DNA of 64,000 nucleotides from Casp-actino8 sp964513215 (GCA_964513215.1 CAZELU010000002.1:1-64000); one strand, 5' to 3'. Positions 1 to 8,273 are shown, counted from the first letter of the stretch. Notes: a model not told the origin generated them from the letters alone. Translations and numbers: made by a program.

Positions 1-1017
1 GTCGGTGGCCTCGAAGCCCTCACCCGAACCGGCGAGACCCGAGGCCGTACGCACCTTCTCGGTGATGTCGACCATCAATTCGGGGTTCTCGGTCAAGAAC
101 GACTTGGCGTTCTCACGACCCTGACCCATCTGCTCGCCGTCGTAGGTGAACCAGGCCCCGGATTTCTTCACGATGCCCAGATCGACCGCCATGTCGAGGA
201 GTGTTCCTTCGCGGCTGATGCCCTTGCCGTACATGATGTCGAACTCGGCCTGACGGAAGGGCGGCGCCACCTTGTTCTTGACGACCTTCACGCGGGTGCG
301 GTTACCCACGACTTCGGCACCGTCCTTGATGGACTCGATTCGGCGAATGTCGAGACGAACCGACGAGTAGAACTTGAGCGCACGACCACCGGGTGTGGTT
401 TCGGGCGAACCGAACATCACGCCGATCTTCTCGCGCAACTGGTTGATGAAGATGGCGATGGTGTTGGACTTGTTGAGGTTGGCGGTCAGCTTGCGCAGCG
501 CCTGACTCATGAGGCGGGCCTGCAGACCCACGTGGCTGTCGCCCATGTCGCCTTCGATTTCGGCCTTCGGCGTGAGGGCCGCCACCGAGTCGATGACCAC
601 GACGTCGAGGGCACCCGAGCGCACGAGCATGTCGGCGATTTCGAGGGCCTGTTCGCCGGTGTCGGGCTGCGAGATGAGCAGCTGGTCGATGTCGACTCCG
701 ATGGAGCGGGCGTACACCGGGTCCATGGCGTGTTCGGCGTCGATGTAGGCGCACACGCCGCCGTTGCGCTGGGCCTCGGCCACGACGTGCATGGCGAGGG
801 TGGACTTACCCGACGACTCCGGGCCGTAGATCTCGACGACGCGGCCGCGAGGCAGTCCGCCCACACCGAGGGCCACGTCGAGGGCCAGGGCGCCCGTGGA
901 GACGGTTTCGATGCCCTTGAAGGTCTGTTCGCCCATCCGCATGATGGACCCCTTACCGAACTGCTTGTCGATCTGGGCGAGGGCCATATCGAGGGCCTTG
1001 GCGCGGTCTGTGCTCAT
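1..1017 (-). CDS. recA: RecA recombinase (3' end outside window)
   Basis: RecA forms ATP-dependent filaments on single-stranded DNA for strand exchange and triggers LexA self-cleavage. 339 codons are visible from ATG at 1017 to the window edge. The translation starts MSTDRAKALDMAL and carries the Walker A motif GPESSGKST, the Walker B stretch DVVVIDSVAAL and the AEIEGDMGDSHVG segment. RecA proteins are usually 340-380 residues, so only a short C-terminal tail is missing. A perfect GAAC-N4-GTTC LexA box lies about 107 bp upstream, so SOS control is expected. An AAAGG sequence about 10 nt before the ATG may be the ribosome binding site. Confidence 0.98.
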   Translation of the reverse strand, partial: MSTDRAKALDMALAQIDKQFGKGSIMRMGEQTFKGIETVSTGALALDVALGVGGLPRGRVVEIYGPESSGKSTLAMHVVAEAQRNGGVCAYIDAEHAMDPVYARSIGVDIDQLLISQPDTGEQALEIADMLVRSGALDVVVIDSVAALTPKAEIEGDMGDSHVGLQARLMSQALRKLTANLNKSNTIAIFINQLREKIGVMFGSPETTPGGRALKFYSSVRLDIRRIESIKDGAEVVGNRTRVKVVKNKVAPPFRQAEFDIMYGKGISREGTLLDMAVDLGIVKKSGAWFTYDGEQMGQGRENAKSFLTENPELMVDITEKVRTASGLAGSGEGFEATD

Positions 1018-1123
1018 TGCTCTGCCTTTCTAGAGGTTGTTGGTGTCTGTGTCGGGGACCGTACGAGACGGGTGTGGCACAGAAGCCGGGATCACGCTGG
1101 ACGAATGACAGGAGCGTAACTAC

Positions 1124-1135
1124 GAACACCCGTTC
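1124..1135 (-). promoter_or_regulatory. LexA (SOS) box upstream of recA
   Basis: GAACACCCGTTC is a perfect GAAC-N4-GTTC palindrome, extended by C at 1123 and G at 1136 (CGAAC...GTTCG). This is the LexA operator core known from actinobacteria. It is the only such site noticed near recA and sits in the 190-bp region between recA and the DUF983 gene. Confidence 0.85.
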
Positions 1136-1207
1136 GGTCAAGCATTCGATCGATCAAATGTTCGATGAGTGCCCGTCAGCCGGGCTGCCCGTGAACTGGG
1201 CTGCCTG

Positions 1208-1672
1208 TCAACTGGGCTGACCGTCGCGTCCGGCCAACCAGGCCGCAGCCTCGGCGGCCTCGTCGTCACCCACCGGTCGGACCCGAAGGTCGATGGCGAT
1301 CCAGATGGTGTGCGTGAGGGGCCAGGTGACCACCGGAATCACGATCGCGGCCGACGCCAGGATCACGTAGAGCGTCACCACCGGAACATCGGGAACTGTG
1401 AGCGCGACCGCGATACCCACGGCGGCGATCACGAGGCCGATGTTGAGCACGAGTCCGATGGTGAGTGCACCCAACTCGTGACCATCGACGCCGCGTGTGC
1501 GGCGCAAACCGCAACCGACACAACGCTCACCTTGGGCGAACCACGATCGGAACCACGCTCTCCTGCTGCCACACCGCGGACAGCAGCGAACGATGGCGCG
1601 CAACACGAGACGCGAAAGAGAAAGAGCGGGAAAGACGCGAGAAGAAGCGCCGGCTGAACCGCTGTCGGTCAC
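1208..1672 (-). CDS. DUF983 zinc-ribbon membrane protein
   Basis: A 154-residue protein with an N-terminal zinc ribbon (CCPRCG near residue 30 and CVGCG about 20 residues later), followed by two hydrophobic helices (around TIGLVLNIGLVIAA and YVILASAAIVIPVV). The CPRCG...CxxCG plus two-TM layout is that of DUF983, whose function is unknown. Start GTG at 1672 overlaps the stop of the upstream aminotransferase in a GTGA, so translation is probably coupled. The C-terminus is acidic and Ala-rich (DDEAAEAAAWLAG). Confidence 0.8.
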   Translation of the reverse strand: MTDSGSAGASSRVFPALSLSRLVLRAIVRCCPRCGSRRAWFRSWFAQGERCVGCGLRRTRGVDGHELGALTIGLVLNIGLVIAAVGIAVALTVPDVPVVTLYVILASAAIVIPVVTWPLTHTIWIAIDLRVRPVGDDEAAEAAAWLAGRDGQPS

Positions 1673-3048
1673 GCGAGCAGTTCGTCGACGAATTCGCCGA
1701 ACACGTCGGCGTACGCGAGCGCGTCGGCCTCGGTGTGCATGATCGAGATGAGCCACTGTTCGTCGAGACCGGGCGGCAACAGGATTCCGCGGTTGATTCC
1801 GTGAATCCACTGCGCGAACGCCAGGTCGAAGTTGGTGGCTTTGTAGTCGCGGTAATTGCGGATGGGCTCGGGCGCCCACGTGACACAGCCCTTGGCTCCG
1901 AACTGAATCGTGTGAGCCGGAACACCGCTCGCGTCGATGATGTCGTTGCACGCATCGACCAACTTGGTGTTGCGCAGAATCGTCTCGTTGGTGGCCTCGG
2001 GGGTGCACACTTCCGACAGCACGGCCTTGGCCGCCGCCATGCACAACGGGTTGCCGTTGTACGTGCCGAGGTGGATCACGCGACCGAGAGTGATCTGATC
2101 CATGTATTCGCGCTTGCCGCCGAATGCGCCGAGTGGCAGACCGCCGCCGATCGACTTGGCGAGCGACACGAGATCGGGGGTGACGCCAAGAGCCCCGGTG
2201 GCTCCGCCCCAACCCGCGGTGATACCCGTCTTGACTTCGTCGAAGATGAGAAGAGTTCCGTAGCGCTGCGTGATTTCGCGAACGGCCTGCAGATAACCGG
2301 GCTGCGGTAAGCAGATGCCGATGTTCTCCATCACGGGCTCGACGATGAAACAGGCCACGTCGCCGTTGCGCAGAACTCGTTCGAGGGCTTCGGGGTCGTT
2401 GTACGGAATGACGATCGTGTCGCCCAACACCGCCTTGGTGACTCCCGCGGTGGACGGCACCGGGATCGGTGCGTCGGCCGGGCCGGCCTGATCGAGCGGT
2501 GGCTTCATGGAGATCATGACCTCGTCGTGGTGGCCGTGGTAGCCACCCTCGACCTTCACGATCTTGTCGCGTCCCGTCACACCGCGAGCCACGCGAATGG
2601 CGTCCATGGTGGCCTCGGTTCCCGAGTTGGTGAAGCGCCACATGGGCAGGCCGTACCGCTCGCCGAGCATCTCGGCGACTTCGGCGTTCGACTCGCACGG
2701 TGTGACGAACAACGTGCCGTTGTCGAGCTGTGCTTCGACCGCGCGACGAACCGCGGGATGCACGTGGCCACTGAAGAGCGCACCGAAACCCATGTCGTAG
2801 TCGATGTAGCGATTGCCATCGACGTCGACCATGTAGGCGTCCTTGGCCGAGCGCACGACGATCGGATGCGGGTCGTAGGCCTGGAAACTCGACGGTACGC
2901 CGAGAGGCAGGACGAGACGAGCGCGTTCGGTGGCCTTCTGCGAGCCCGTCGTACGCGTGGCGTACCGGGCGATCTCGCGGGCCGTGATCTCTTTCGCCCG
3001 TTCTCCCAGCGAACGGACGCTGCTGACTGACGAGTCCGTGGTTGACAC
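1669..3048 (-). CDS. Glutamate-1-semialdehyde 2,1-aminomutase-type class III aminotransferase
   Basis: A 459-residue PLP enzyme. Visible motifs: the substrate loop NSGTEATMDAIR, a PLP-binding region with FDEVKTGI (Asp to the pyridine nitrogen) and the Schiff-base lysine in SLAKSIGGGLPLGAFGG. This matches the HemL/GSAM subfamily, but it is longer than typical HemL (about 430) and family members also act as other aminotransferases or racemases, so hemL is not asserted. Start: GTG at 3048 is preferred because AAGGAG (3058-3063) sits 9 nt upstream; an in-frame GTG at 3078 lacks such a site. Overlaps DUF983 by GTGA. Confidence 0.8.
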   Translation of the reverse strand: MSTTDSSVSSVRSLGERAKEITAREIARYATRTTGSQKATERARLVLPLGVPSSFQAYDPHPIVVRSAKDAYMVDVDGNRYIDYDMGFGALFSGHVHPAVRRAVEAQLDNGTLFVTPCESNAEVAEMLGERYGLPMWRFTNSGTEATMDAIRVARGVTGRDKIVKVEGGYHGHHDEVMISMKPPLDQAGPADAPIPVPSTAGVTKAVLGDTIVIPYNDPEALERVLRNGDVACFIVEPVMENIGICLPQPGYLQAVREITQRYGTLLIFDEVKTGITAGWGGATGALGVTPDLVSLAKSIGGGLPLGAFGGKREYMDQITLGRVIHLGTYNGNPLCMAAAKAVLSEVCTPEATNETILRNTKLVDACNDIIDASGVPAHTIQFGAKGCVTWAPEPIRNYRDYKATNFDLAFAQWIHGINRGILLPPGLDEQWLISIMHTEADALAYADVFGEFVDELLA

Positions 3049-3057
3049 GGATATCAA

Positions 3058-3063
3058 CTCCTT
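3058..3063 (-). promoter_or_regulatory. Shine-Dalgarno site deciding the aminotransferase start
   Basis: AAGGAG on the minus strand, 9 nt before GTG 3048. It supports that start over the in-frame GTG 30 nt further upstream. Confidence 0.7.
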
Positions 3064-3199
3064 CAGAGTTCCCGTCACCCTAGCAAGGCAATTCGAAGGC
3101 CGCTCGCGACGACTCGACGGCTTCGCGTCGCCCCAGCAAAACCCGGGGATTTCCGGACAGATGTCGTTGGGAGATCGTGGGAATCGCAGGTATTGCTGG

Positions 3200-3205
3200 C
3201 AGACT
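3200..3205 (+). promoter_or_regulatory. Putative -10 element for tRNA-His
   Basis: CAGACT 12 nt before the tRNA 5' end. The same hexamer is used 6 nt before the starts at 25601, 36552 (minus) and 59704, which supports it as a promoter word in this genome. No clear -35 was seen. Confidence 0.35.
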
Positions 3206-3217
3206 TTGCGAGTTCAT

Positions 3218-3295
3218 GGTGGACGTAGCTCAGTCGGTTAGAGCGTCAGGTTGTGGCCCTGAAGGCCGGGGGTTCGATTCCCCTCGTTCACCCCA
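3218..3295 (+). tRNA. tRNA-His (GTG anticodon)
   Basis: Full cloverleaf: acceptor 3219-3225 pairs with 3285-3291 (one G-T pair), anticodon loop TTGTGGC with GTG at 3253-3255, T loop GTTCGATTC, encoded CCA at 3293-3295. The extra 5' G at 3218 opposite C73 (3292) is the G-1 identity element specific to tRNA-His. Confidence 0.96.
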
Positions 3296-3304
3296 GTCGG
3301 CGCC

Positions 3305-3310
3305 TACACT
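3305..3310 (+). promoter_or_regulatory. Putative -10 element for tRNA-Lys
   Basis: TACACT 15 nt before the tRNA-Lys 5' end in the 30-bp spacer between the two tRNA genes, suggesting an independent promoter rather than only co-transcription. Confidence 0.35.
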
Positions 3311-3325
3311 CGTACTTTGCGTCAG

Positions 3326-3400
3326 GCACCTCTAGCTCAACGGCAGAGCAGTGGACTCTTAATCCATTGGTTCAGGGTTCGAATCCCTGGGGGTGCACCA
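3326..3400 (+). tRNA. tRNA-Lys (CTT anticodon)
   Basis: 75 nt including encoded CCA (3398-3400). Acceptor GCACCTC pairs with GGGGTGC with one T-G pair; anticodon loop CTCTTAA with CTT at 3358-3360; T loop GTTCGAATC. The next coding sequence starts only 28 nt downstream. Confidence 0.96.
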
Positions 3401-3428
3401 TGATCCGCGCGGTCCCGCGGTCCGCCTC

Positions 3429-4177
3429 ATGAACGCCCTGGTCGTCTTCGCGCACCCCGACCCCGAGTCGTACAACCGGGCTCTGGCCGATGCTGTCGTC
3501 CGCGGCCTGTCGTCGGCTGGTCATCAGGTGTCGTTCCTCGACCTGTACGCCCTCGACTACGCCGGGGCGCTCTCCCCCACCGAATGGACGGCTTACACAA
3601 CCGACCAGCCGATCGTCGACCCGATGGTGGCCGAGCACGCTCGACTCGTGAAACAGGCCGAGATTCTCGTGTTCGTGTACCCCACGTGGTGGAGCAGCGT
3701 GCCCGCCATCCTCAAGTCCTGGTTCGAACGCACGCTCGTGATGGGTACGGCGTTCACTCTCGATNNNNNNNNNNNNNNNNNNNNNNNNNNNNNNNNNNNN
3801 NNNNNNNNNNNNNNNNNNNNNNNNNNNNNNNNNNNNNNNNNNNNNNNNNNNNNNNNNNNNNNNNCCTCAAGTCCTGGTTCGAACGCACGCTCGTGATGGG
3901 TACGGCGTTCACTCTCGATCCCCGCACGCAACGGGTGCGACCGGGTCTCACTCACGTTCGTCACGTGGTGGGCGTGACCACCTCGGGTTCGCCGTGGTGG
4001 TACATCAAGGCCATCAACGACAACGGCCGGCGCACCATCGCGCGCACGTTGCGCGTCGCCTGCGGACGCCGCACCACTGTCACCTGGCGCGCGCTGTACG
4101 CGCTCGACGGCCAGACCCCGGAGCGGCGTCGCGACTTCCTGAGGGCAGTCGAATCGTCGATGGCGGCGATCCGATGA
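3429..4177 (+). CDS. Flavodoxin-fold NAD(P)H dehydrogenase (quinone)/MdaB-like protein, interrupted by an assembly gap
   Basis: N-terminal MNALVVFAHPDPESYN is the FMN-binding start of the NAD(P)H:quinone oxidoreductase/MdaB-KefF family; VYPTWWSSVPAILKSWFERT is the family signature around the flavin isoalloxazine. A 100-N run splits the gene, but the 55 bp on both sides are identical. Collapsing one copy plus the Ns gives an uninterrupted 197-residue protein, matching the 196-residue paralogue that starts 10 nt downstream. Expected role: two-electron reduction of quinones or other electrophiles with FAD/FMN. Starts just after tRNA-Lys, with no own leaderless promoter visible. Confidence 0.85.
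3710..3764 (+). repeat. 55-bp direct repeat, left copy (assembly scar)
   Basis: Identical to 3865-3919 across the 100-N gap. Same 55-bp length as the repeats at the other two gaps, so an assembler k-mer overlap, not a biological duplication. Confidence 0.95.
3765..3864. other. Assembly gap (100 N)
   Basis: Exactly 100 N, a default scaffold spacer. The flanks overlap by 55 identical bases, so the true gap size is most likely minus 55 bp. Confidence 0.98.
3865..3919 (+). repeat. 55-bp direct repeat, right copy (assembly scar)
   Basis: Second copy of 3710-3764; see there. Confidence 0.95.
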
Positions 4178-4187
4178 GGTCGTCGTC

Positions 4188-4778
4188 ATGACTCGCGTTC
4201 TCGTGGTGTTCGCTCACCCCGGCACCGAATCGCTCAACCGCGAGGTTCTGCGTCGCGTCACCGCTGCACTCGAGACCGGGCGTCACGACGTTCGGGTACG
4301 TGATCTGTACGCCGAAGGTTTCGACTCGCGGCTCAGCCGGGCCGAGAAGCAAGCGCATTTCGACGCACCCGAAACCAAACCACACCTCGCATCACACTTC
4401 GCCGATCTCATGTGGTGCGAGGCGCTGGTCTTGGTACACCCCACGTGGTGGGGCCAGCAGCCGGCGATTCTGAAGGGCTGGTTCGATCGCGTGTGGGCCC
4501 ATGGGGTCGCGTGGGACTTCCCGGAGGGTGCCACCCGGCTGCGCCCGCGGCTGCGCAACATCCGTCGCTTGGTCACGATCACCACGCACGGATCACCGTG
4601 GTACGTGAACGCCGTTCAAGGCATGCCCGGCAAGCGGCTCGCCAATCGCGGACTACGCGTGTTGTGCCATCCGCTGTGTCGCACCACCTGGATCGCCCGG
4701 TGGGGACTCGACCGCGAGAACCCGCGCGCAACCACACGCTTCTTCCGACGAATCGACCGCTGTCTCAGGCGCGTGTAG
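4188..4778 (+). CDS. Flavodoxin-fold NAD(P)H dehydrogenase (quinone) family protein, paralogue
   Basis: 196 residues, colinear with the preceding protein: N-terminal VLVVFAHPGTESLNREV, central LVHPTWWGQQPAILKGWFDRV and TTHGSPWYVN near residue 130. These are the nucleotide- and flavin-contact segments of the MdaB/NQO family. Starts 10 nt after the first paralogue, so the two form a tandem pair, possibly a heterodimer or enzymes with different substrates. Its last 14 bp overlap the end of convergent psuG. Confidence 0.88.
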   Translation: MTRVLVVFAHPGTESLNREVLRRVTAALETGRHDVRVRDLYAEGFDSRLSRAEKQAHFDAPETKPHLASHFADLMWCEALVLVHPTWWGQQPAILKGWFDRVWAHGVAWDFPEGATRLRPRLRNIRRLVTITTHGSPWYVNAVQGMPGKRLANRGLRVLCHPLCRTTWIARWGLDRENPRATTRFFRRIDRCLRRV

Positions 4779-5670
4779 CCGCGACCGCGCGAGCGATCTG
4801 AGCCGCCACCCGCGCGTTGTTCTCGGCCAGCGCGAGATTGGCTGGCACGCTGCGCCCGGCCGTGGCCTCGGCGATGCGAGCCAATACGAACGGTGTGACA
4901 CCCGGACCGGAGACACCGGCCTCGTCGCAGTCGTTCACGGCGCGCGCGACCACGTCGTCCATGAACGCTTGATCGAGTTGATCGGATTCGGGGATCGGTG
5001 CGGTCACGAGGACACCCATCGACAGCCGCGTGCGACCAGCGAACACGGCGGCCACTTCGGGTCCGGACTCCACCCGATGCGGAACGCGAAGACCCGACGA
5101 CCGGGTGTAGAACGCCGGGAACCAGTCGTGCTGCCAGCCGAGGACCGCCACACCGCGCGTCTCGAGATACTCCAATGTGCGCGGCAGGTCGAGAAACGCC
5201 TTCGCGCCTGCGCACACCGTGATGACCGGATGACTCGCGATGGCATCGAGATCGGCCGACACATCGCCCGTGATCTCGGAACCACGATGAACCCCACCGA
5301 TACCACCGGTTGCGAACACCGAAACGCCACCGGCCGCCGCGATCGCCACGGAGGCCGACACGGTGGTGGCGCCCACCGGCCACCGTTGCGCGATGGCCAC
5401 GCCGATGTCGCGTTCGGCCATCTTCCGCGCCGGACCCAGGATCCGCTCGTGCTCGTCGGTGTGCAAACCCAACCGCACCACACCGTCGATCACCGCGGTG
5501 ATGGCCGGCGTCGCACCGGCCTCGCGAATCACCCCGGTGCAGCGTTCGAGGGCTTCACGATTGGCCGGTGACGGCAGACCCAAGTGCGAGAAAATCGTCG
5601 ACTCGAGTGCAACGACGGGACGACCCGACGACAATGCGGCGGCGACTTCAGCGGTGGTTTCGAAACGCAT
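4765..5670 (-). CDS. psuG: Pseudouridine-5'-phosphate glycosidase
   Basis: PsuG reversibly splits pseudouridine 5'-phosphate to uracil and ribose 5-phosphate, recycling modified RNA bases. The 301-residue length is normal for the family. Visible signatures: PVVALESTIFSHLGLP near the N-terminus (catalytic Glu region), GATPAITAVIDG, GGVSVFATGGIGGVHRG (phosphate-binding Gly-rich loop) and VCAGAKAFLD with the catalytic lysine. No psuK kinase is adjacent. 3' end overlaps the convergent oxidoreductase by 14 bp. Confidence 0.93.
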   Translation of the reverse strand: MRFETTAEVAAALSSGRPVVALESTIFSHLGLPSPANREALERCTGVIREAGATPAITAVIDGVVRLGLHTDEHERILGPARKMAERDIGVAIAQRWPVGATTVSASVAIAAAGGVSVFATGGIGGVHRGSEITGDVSADLDAIASHPVITVCAGAKAFLDLPRTLEYLETRGVAVLGWQHDWFPAFYTRSSGLRVPHRVESGPEVAAVFAGRTRLSMGVLVTAPIPESDQLDQAFMDDVVARAVNDCDEAGVSGPGVTPFVLARIAEATAGRSVPANLALAENNARVAAQIARAVAATRA

Positions 5671-5673
5671 CGC

Positions 5674-6861
5674 TCACAGCCTCTCACGCCGCACGAATCG
5701 ACTCACGGCTTCCACGTGGTGCGTTTGGGGGAACAGGTCGAGAACTTCACACCGATCGAGGTCGTACCCGGCGGCATCGAGCAGACGCGCGTCACGACCC
5801 AACGACGCGGGATCGCACGACACCAGAACGATCACCGCCGCGTTGGTGTTCGCGAGAACCTCAACACCCGACGCGCGCAGGCCATCGCGAGCCGGATCGG
5901 CGATCACCATCGCGCAGTCGTGGGGTGACCAGTCGTCGACACGCGACTCGACGATCGTGGCCGAGCGATCGGACAGGTTCTCCCGAGCGTCGGTACACGC
6001 CCACGGATTGCTCTCGATGGCCACCACGTGACGATCGGCCGGAACCGCCAGAGCCGCGAAGAGGCCGATGCCCGAGTACGCGTCCACCACGTCGCCGTCG
6101 GGCCAAGTGCTCGGATCACCCAGCGCGCGTCGCACCGCATCGACCAATGCTTCGGCGGCGAGCGGTGACGACTGGAAGAACGACCCGGCCGACACCACGA
6201 AGTCGCGATCGTGCACCCGCTCCACGAGGCGAGCATCGGGTCCACCGCGTTCGGACAACCCCGACACGTCGTGTGCATCGGGTTCGGCCCACCAGGTGAT
6301 GGCGTCGTCGACCGTCGACACTCTGATCGCGATGTCGTCGACGTCCGAACCGACGCGAACCGTCTCGAGAGCCGCATTGAGAGTGGGATGAGCAACCAGA
6401 CAGGCGGTCACCGGCACGACGTCGTGCGACGAGCGACGCCGGAAACCCACCTGACCGCCCTCGCCACGAGCCACGCGGATGGTCGTGCGATACCCGAACG
6501 GCTGATTGTGCACCGGGCCGAGAACGACGTCGGGGTCGGTGAGCCGCCCGATGCGGACGAGTGACTCGCGCACGATGTCGACCTTGATGCGTCGCTGCAG
6601 CTCGATGGACGCGTGTTGAAGGTCGCAGCCGCCGCACCCACGACTCACGTAACGGCAGGGTGGGTCGACACGATCGGGATTGGCTTCGAGCACGTCCACC
6701 ATCACGGCCCGTGCGTAGTCGCGCGACTGCTTCACGATGCGGATCGACACGACCTCTCCCGGTAGTCCACCTTCGACGAAGACCACGCGTCCGTCGGGCA
6801 GTCGGCCCAGACCGTCACCCTCGGCAACGACCTTTTCGATGCGCACCACGGGTTCGGTCAT
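5674..6861 (-). CDS. TRAM-domain RNA (uracil-C5) methyltransferase, TrmA/RlmD family
   Basis: 395 residues. The N-terminal ~60 residues fit a TRAM RNA-binding domain (GDGLGRLPDGRVVFVEGGLPGE). CRYVSRGCGGC near residue 70 supplies cysteines of the 4Fe-4S site known in RlmD; VVDAYSGIGLFA is the SAM motif; VSCDPASLGRD holds the catalytic nucleophile Cys of the SPOUT-unrelated class I uracil-5 methylases. Which tRNA or 23S position it modifies cannot be told. TAGTCT (6871-6876) 9 nt before ATG suggests an almost leaderless mRNA. Only 3 bp separate its end from psuG. Confidence 0.88.
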   Translation of the reverse strand: MTEPVVRIEKVVAEGDGLGRLPDGRVVFVEGGLPGEVVSIRIVKQSRDYARAVMVDVLEANPDRVDPPCRYVSRGCGGCDLQHASIELQRRIKVDIVRESLVRIGRLTDPDVVLGPVHNQPFGYRTTIRVARGEGGQVGFRRRSSHDVVPVTACLVAHPTLNAALETVRVGSDVDDIAIRVSTVDDAITWWAEPDAHDVSGLSERGGPDARLVERVHDRDFVVSAGSFFQSSPLAAEALVDAVRRALGDPSTWPDGDVVDAYSGIGLFAALAVPADRHVVAIESNPWACTDARENLSDRSATIVESRVDDWSPHDCAMVIADPARDGLRASGVEVLANTNAAVIVLVSCDPASLGRDARLLDAAGYDLDRCEVLDLFPQTHHVEAVSRFVRRERL

Positions 6862-6870
6862 GACGAGCCG

Positions 6871-6876
6871 AGACTA
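6871..6876 (-). promoter_or_regulatory. -10-like hexamer for the RNA methyltransferase gene
   Basis: TAGTCT on the minus strand, 9 nt before ATG 6861; predicts a leader of only 2-3 nt. Confidence 0.45.
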
Positions 6877-6910
6877 CGGGCGCACTCACTCGGGCCGTGA
6901 CTCTGACGGG

Positions 6911-6926
6911 TAGCGTTCACGGCGTG
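6911..6926 (+). promoter_or_regulatory. Leaderless promoter of rpe
   Basis: TAGCGT (6911-6916) followed by 7 nt and GTG 6924. The spacing places the transcription start at the start codon. It selects GTG 6924 over the in-frame GTG at 6897. Confidence 0.6.
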
Positions 6927-7610
6927 GCGCTTCCGATTCAGATCGTCCCCTCGGTACTTCCGTGCGATTTCGCCCGCCTGGGTGCCGAGATCGAAGCCCT
7001 CGACGCGGCCGGCGTCGATCACTTCCAGTGGGACGTCATGGACGGCCAGTTCGTGCCCAATCTCACGTTCGGACCCGACGTGATCGCGGCCGCTCGCAAG
7101 CACACCACGAAGCCGTTCGAAGCGCACCTGATGACACTCACGCCCGATGTGCTCGCGGCGCGCTACGTCGAGGCCGGCTGCAATCGACTCATCGTGCACG
7201 TCGAAGCGTGCACCCATCTGCACCGCACACTCGGCAACATCGCCTCGCTCGGCGCCACCGCAGCGGTTGCCCTCAACCCGCACACGCCCATCAGCACCGT
7301 CGCCAACGTGCTCGACCTGGTCGACATGGTGCTCGTGATGACGGTGAACCCGGGTTTCGGCGGCCAGTCGTACATCGCGTCGATGGAACCCAAGATCCGC
7401 GAACTGCGCGAACTGTTGGCGGCGCGTGGGTTGCAGGATCGCGTGAACATCGAAGTCGACGGCGGCATCGGTCCCAGCACGATTGCCGGAGCCGTGAACG
7501 CGGGCGCCAACGTGCTCATCGCCGGCACGGCGCTGTTCCGCTACTCCGAAGGTCTCGACTTCGCCGTGGCCGACTTGCGCGCCCGCGCCGAAGCGGCCCG
7601 CGCGGCCTGA
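6924..7610 (+). CDS. rpe: Ribulose-phosphate 3-epimerase
   Basis: Interconverts ribulose 5-phosphate and xylulose 5-phosphate in the pentose phosphate pathway. TIM-barrel signatures: IVPSVLPCDFARLG (Ser), HFQWDVMDGQFVPNLTFGP (metal-binding His/Asp), FEAHLM, VNPGFGGQSY and IEVDGGIGPST with the catalytic Asp. 228 residues from GTG 6924, normal length; an upstream GTG at 6897 would add nine residues but lacks support. The 3' end overlaps the convergent secreted protein gene by 70 bp. Confidence 0.95.
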   Translation: MALPIQIVPSVLPCDFARLGAEIEALDAAGVDHFQWDVMDGQFVPNLTFGPDVIAAARKHTTKPFEAHLMTLTPDVLAARYVEAGCNRLIVHVEACTHLHRTLGNIASLGATAAVALNPHTPISTVANVLDLVDMVLVMTVNPGFGGQSYIASMEPKIRELRELLAARGLQDRVNIEVDGGIGPSTIAGAVNAGANVLIAGTALFRYSEGLDFAVADLRARAEAARAA

Positions 7611-8236
7611 CGCCGCCGATTCCGACCCACCAACGCGCGAACACCATTGGCGACGATCGCCAAACCCACCAGTCCGCCGAACACCCACGCGAACGGCAGC
7701 ACCACCGCGCGAAGCAAACCGCGTGAATCGTCGGCCAATGGCGCCAACACTCCGCTCTCCACACTGCGCCCGTCGAGCGTGAGGGTGCGCACCGCGTCTT
7801 CGAGTTCGGGGCAATCGAGGTTGCGCTCTTCGATTCCGATCACCTGATTGCCACCGAAGAGCGGCTCGGGGTCACGCACTTTCGAGAACAAGCGATTGGT
7901 CTCGTCGTCGAGCGCGGCCGCCACGATGTACTCGACATCGATGTCGAGGAATCGAACATCGTCACCGAAGTCGACGTCGACGAGTCCGTTCGCGGTGAAA
8001 CCCTCGAGGTTTCCGCCGCGCAGTTGGCGCACCTCGAAACGTGCGGTGCGGCGATCGGCCGCCACCAACGAGCCGACGAAGGTTGCGCGGGGAGCCGTCG
8101 GGATCGGACAGTCGGACGGAATGGTGGTGTTGATGACCGGCACCGAGGGTGGCACCGAGGCCACTGCACCGTGGCTCATCGACACCGTGATACCACCGGC
8201 GGCGATCAGAGCCAGAGCGATCGCGCGGCGAGCCAT
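7541..8236 (-). CDS. Secreted, membrane-anchored protein of unknown function
   Basis: 231 residues. Signal peptide (MARRAIALALIAAGGITVSMSHG...), an extracellular domain rich in Asp/Val with two cysteines (DCPIPT and NLDCPE) that could form a disulfide, then a transmembrane helix (LLRAVVLPFAWVFGGLVGLAIV) and a basic cytoplasmic tail (RNRRRQAARAASARARK). This fits a type I anchor. ATG 8236 is chosen because TAGCGT lies 7 nt upstream. The tail-coding end overlaps rpe by 70 bp. Family not recognised. Confidence 0.75.
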   Translation of the reverse strand: MARRAIALALIAAGGITVSMSHGAVASVPPSVPVINTTIPSDCPIPTAPRATFVGSLVAADRRTARFEVRQLRGGNLEGFTANGLVDVDFGDDVRFLDIDVEYIVAAALDDETNRLFSKVRDPEPLFGGNQVIGIEERNLDCPELEDAVRTLTLDGRSVESGVLAPLADDSRGLLRAVVLPFAWVFGGLVGLAIVANGVRALVGRNRRRQAARAASARARKSATAKSRPSE

Positions 8237-8249
8237 CGACCCCACGCTA
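8234..8249 (-). promoter_or_regulatory. Leaderless promoter of the secreted protein gene
   Basis: TAGCGT (8249-8244, minus) plus 7 nt plus ATG 8236. Same hexamer and spacing as rpe. Confidence 0.6.
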
Positions 8250-8273
8250 GTGAGGGCCGACGACGTGAATGTG

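Noticed and set aside
1191..1220. Imperfect 16-bp direct repeat (AACTGGGCTG twice) downstream of the DUF983 gene
   Set aside because: Only two degenerate copies, no dyad and no T-run; not a convincing terminator or operator.
3710..3919. 55-bp direct repeats read as a real tandem duplication
   Set aside because: Identical length at all three gaps and exactly 100 N between copies fit an assembler artefact.
3218..4778. tRNA-adjacent genes as an integrated island
   Set aside because: No integrase, no duplicated tRNA 3' end, and the codon use of the two reductases looks like the neighbours.
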